DNA of 7,110 nucleotides from CAJQQY01 sp964352225 (GTDB lineage: Bacteria > Bacteroidota > Bacteroidia > Chitinophagales > Saprospiraceae): NCBI GenBank assembly GCA_964352225.1, contig CAYGRM010000351.1:1-7110 (forward strand), read 5' to 3'. Below the pieces are notes generated by a model that saw nothing but the letters and a program-made list of their open reading frames with translations, searched no databases and was not told the origin of the DNA. Positions within the stretch are counted from its first letter, which is position 1, and every line of letters begins with the position of its first letter. Shown here one piece after another: positions 6,145 through 7,110 of this stretch. The position numbers and the translations under genes are program-made.

Positions 6145-6840
6145 CTAGACAAGTGAATTATCATAAGCCATTTTTATCAAGGCAGCAGTATTCGAAACTT
6201 GTAATTTTCGCATAATATTTTTTCTATGCACACTTACCGTTTGGTCGCTGATAAATAATTTTTTAGCAATTTCTTTATTCGACAAAGCCAAAGTGATCAA
6301 TCTCAATATTTCAATTTCGCGCTTGGTTAAATTATATTTTTTGACAAATTTATCATCAAACTTACTCGGCAATAACGCTTTTTCATCTTCAGGCATAATA
6401 TGAATTTTCACTCCATCTCCAAAAAATCTACCGCCATCAATAATTTCATCAATCGCTTCCAGCAATTCTAATTTACCTGTACTTTTCAAAATATACCCAT
6501 CTACACCTTCATTAAATGCAGTTCGAACTAACTTCACTTCATCATACATCGTCAGCGCTAAAACTTGAATTGCTTTATATTTCTTTTTGACAATAGAAAG
6601 CATATTTAGTCCATCACCTTCTGGCATATTCAAATCTAACAAAAGCAAATCAGGCTGAGATTCTTTCAATAATTCAAGCAAATCCTTTCCAGAATGTGCT
6701 TCTCCAATTATTTCAAATTGAAAATTATCGGCTCTGCTTAAAATGGTTTTGATACCTTCTATAAACAATTGGTGATCATCGGCAATAACTATTCGAACTA
6801 TATCCATATCAATGTTTTTGACAGAATCATTTTTTGACAA
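6145..6840 (-). CDS. NarL/FixJ-family response regulator (receiver plus LuxR-type HTH)
   Basis: A 231-aa cytosolic transcription regulator. The receiver domain (about 14-135) has the acidic pair D21-D22, the phospho-acceptor D69 in LLLLDLNMP, T97 and K119, the complete set for phosphorelay. A linker leads to a LuxR-type helix-turn-helix (about 170-226) with NLTKREIEILRL, then SNKEIAKKLFIS and the recognition helix TVSVHRKNIMRKL. The ATG at 6838-6840 is given, but the Met at residue 12 (codon 6805-6807) lies right before the first strand, the spacing usual in this family, and is an equal or better start. No histidine kinase is next to it in the window, so its partner is elsewhere or beyond the right edge. 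Signals and target genes are unknown. It ends at the shared terminator with the TPR-AAA+ gene. Confidence 0.93.
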   Translation of the reverse strand: MSKNDSVKNIDMDIVRIVIADDHQLFIEGIKTILSRADNFQFEIIGEAHSGKDLLELLKESQPDLLLLDLNMPEGDGLNMLSIVKKKYKAIQVLALTMYDEVKLVRTAFNEGVDGYILKSTGKLELLEAIDEIIDGGRFFGDGVKIHIMPEDEKALLPSKFDDKFVKKYNLTKREIEILRLITLALSNKEIAKKLFISDQTVSVHRKNIMRKLQVSNTAALIKMAYDNSLV

Positions 6841-7110
6841 ATGATTTTATTCTCTCTTTGTTTTTAGGATTTTCCTATAAAATAACTCTACTCAGCATTT
6901 TGCATTTAGAATTTTATTATAAAAAAATATAAATTATTAATATTCTATATTTTTAATACAAATCCAATGCCAATGGCTGAAAAGAAAAAGCATTTATTAA
7001 AGTTGTGTAGGTTATGATAGGGGTTTTGCAAAAAATCTATTTTTTCATTTTAAGAATTCTCTACCGTACACTTTTTTAAGCATTAGAAATAAAGCAGTTC
7101 TTTGAAAAAG
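6841..7110. other. Non-coding upstream region, 270 bp
   Basis: AT-rich DNA without a credible gene. It contains a small inverted repeat TAGGA-TTT-TCCTA (6865-6877) about 25 bases above the response regulator start, a possible operator. A 16-codon reading frame starts at 6967 and is not called. TTTTG at 7024-7028 could be a -33 element for a rightward promoter, but no good TAnnTTTG lies at the right distance. No clear promoter for the response regulator is seen on the minus strand. Confidence 0.5.
7094..7107 (+). promoter_or_regulatory. boxA-like rRNA leader motif at the right edge
   Basis: GCAGTTCTTTGAAA at 7094-7107 resembles boxA of the rRNA antitermination system (E. coli TGCTCTTTAACA) and the GTTCTTTGA motif that, from memory, often stands shortly before 16S rRNA genes in Bacteroidota. 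It suggests that an rRNA operon on the + strand begins just past this window. The match is visible; the operon itself is outside the sequence and inferred. Confidence 0.5.

Noticed and set aside
6967..7017. 16-codon reading frame (begins MPMAEKKK)
   Set aside because: It has no ribosome binding site or clear promoter and is too short to support from one sequence; it could be a leader peptide only if conserved.
1..7110. CRISPR array, prophage, transposase or defence island
   Set aside because: No regularly spaced direct repeats, no integrase or transposase, and no cluster of unknown co-directional genes were seen.

Overview
The window looks like a stretch of chromosome from an AT-rich member of the Bacteroidota. 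The signs are the near absence of Shine-Dalgarno sequences before the genes, candidate promoters of the TTTG / TAnnTTTG type that this phylum uses, a gnd protein of the type with a modified cofactor loop, and a NarL-type response regulator. I cannot name a genus. Five of the six genes are intact, and most are housekeeping or general-purpose genes. I found no CRISPR array, transposase, prophage, toxin-antitoxin pair or defence cluster, and no strong case for a new multi-gene system.

Layout. Positions 1-116 hold a plausible promoter with an overlapping inverted repeat. The gnd gene (6-phosphogluconate dehydrogenase, + strand) follows at 117-1528. It is complete at both ends but carries a single -1 frame break at an A-run near 477-482. 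Between gnd and the next gene (1529-1747) lie a long imperfect palindrome and a REP-like palindrome. A diverged gamma-glutamyltransferase-family gene (1748-3208, +) converges on a two-gene minus-strand unit: a DinB/YfiT-like protein (4077-4583) followed by a short-chain dehydrogenase (3225-4040). From the divergent 140-bp gap, a TPR-AAA+ ATPase gene runs rightward (4724-6070). It converges on a NarL/FixJ-type response regulator (6145-6840, -), with a very strong two-way hairpin terminator between them. The last 270 bases (6841-7110) are non-coding and end in a boxA-like motif, suggesting that an rRNA operon starts just beyond the right edge.

How the genes work together. gnd belongs to the oxidative pentose phosphate pathway. 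The DinB-like protein and the dehydrogenase are 36 bp apart on one strand and are probably co-transcribed, but no shared pathway can be read from their sequences. The AAA+ ATPase and the response regulator each stand alone: no protease partner or histidine kinase is visible in the window. The points most worth following up are the gnd frame break, the altered cofactor loop of gnd, the altered substrate-contact residues of the GGT-like enzyme, the paired palindromes at 1529-1708, the TPR-AAA+ architecture and the predicted rRNA operon to the right.
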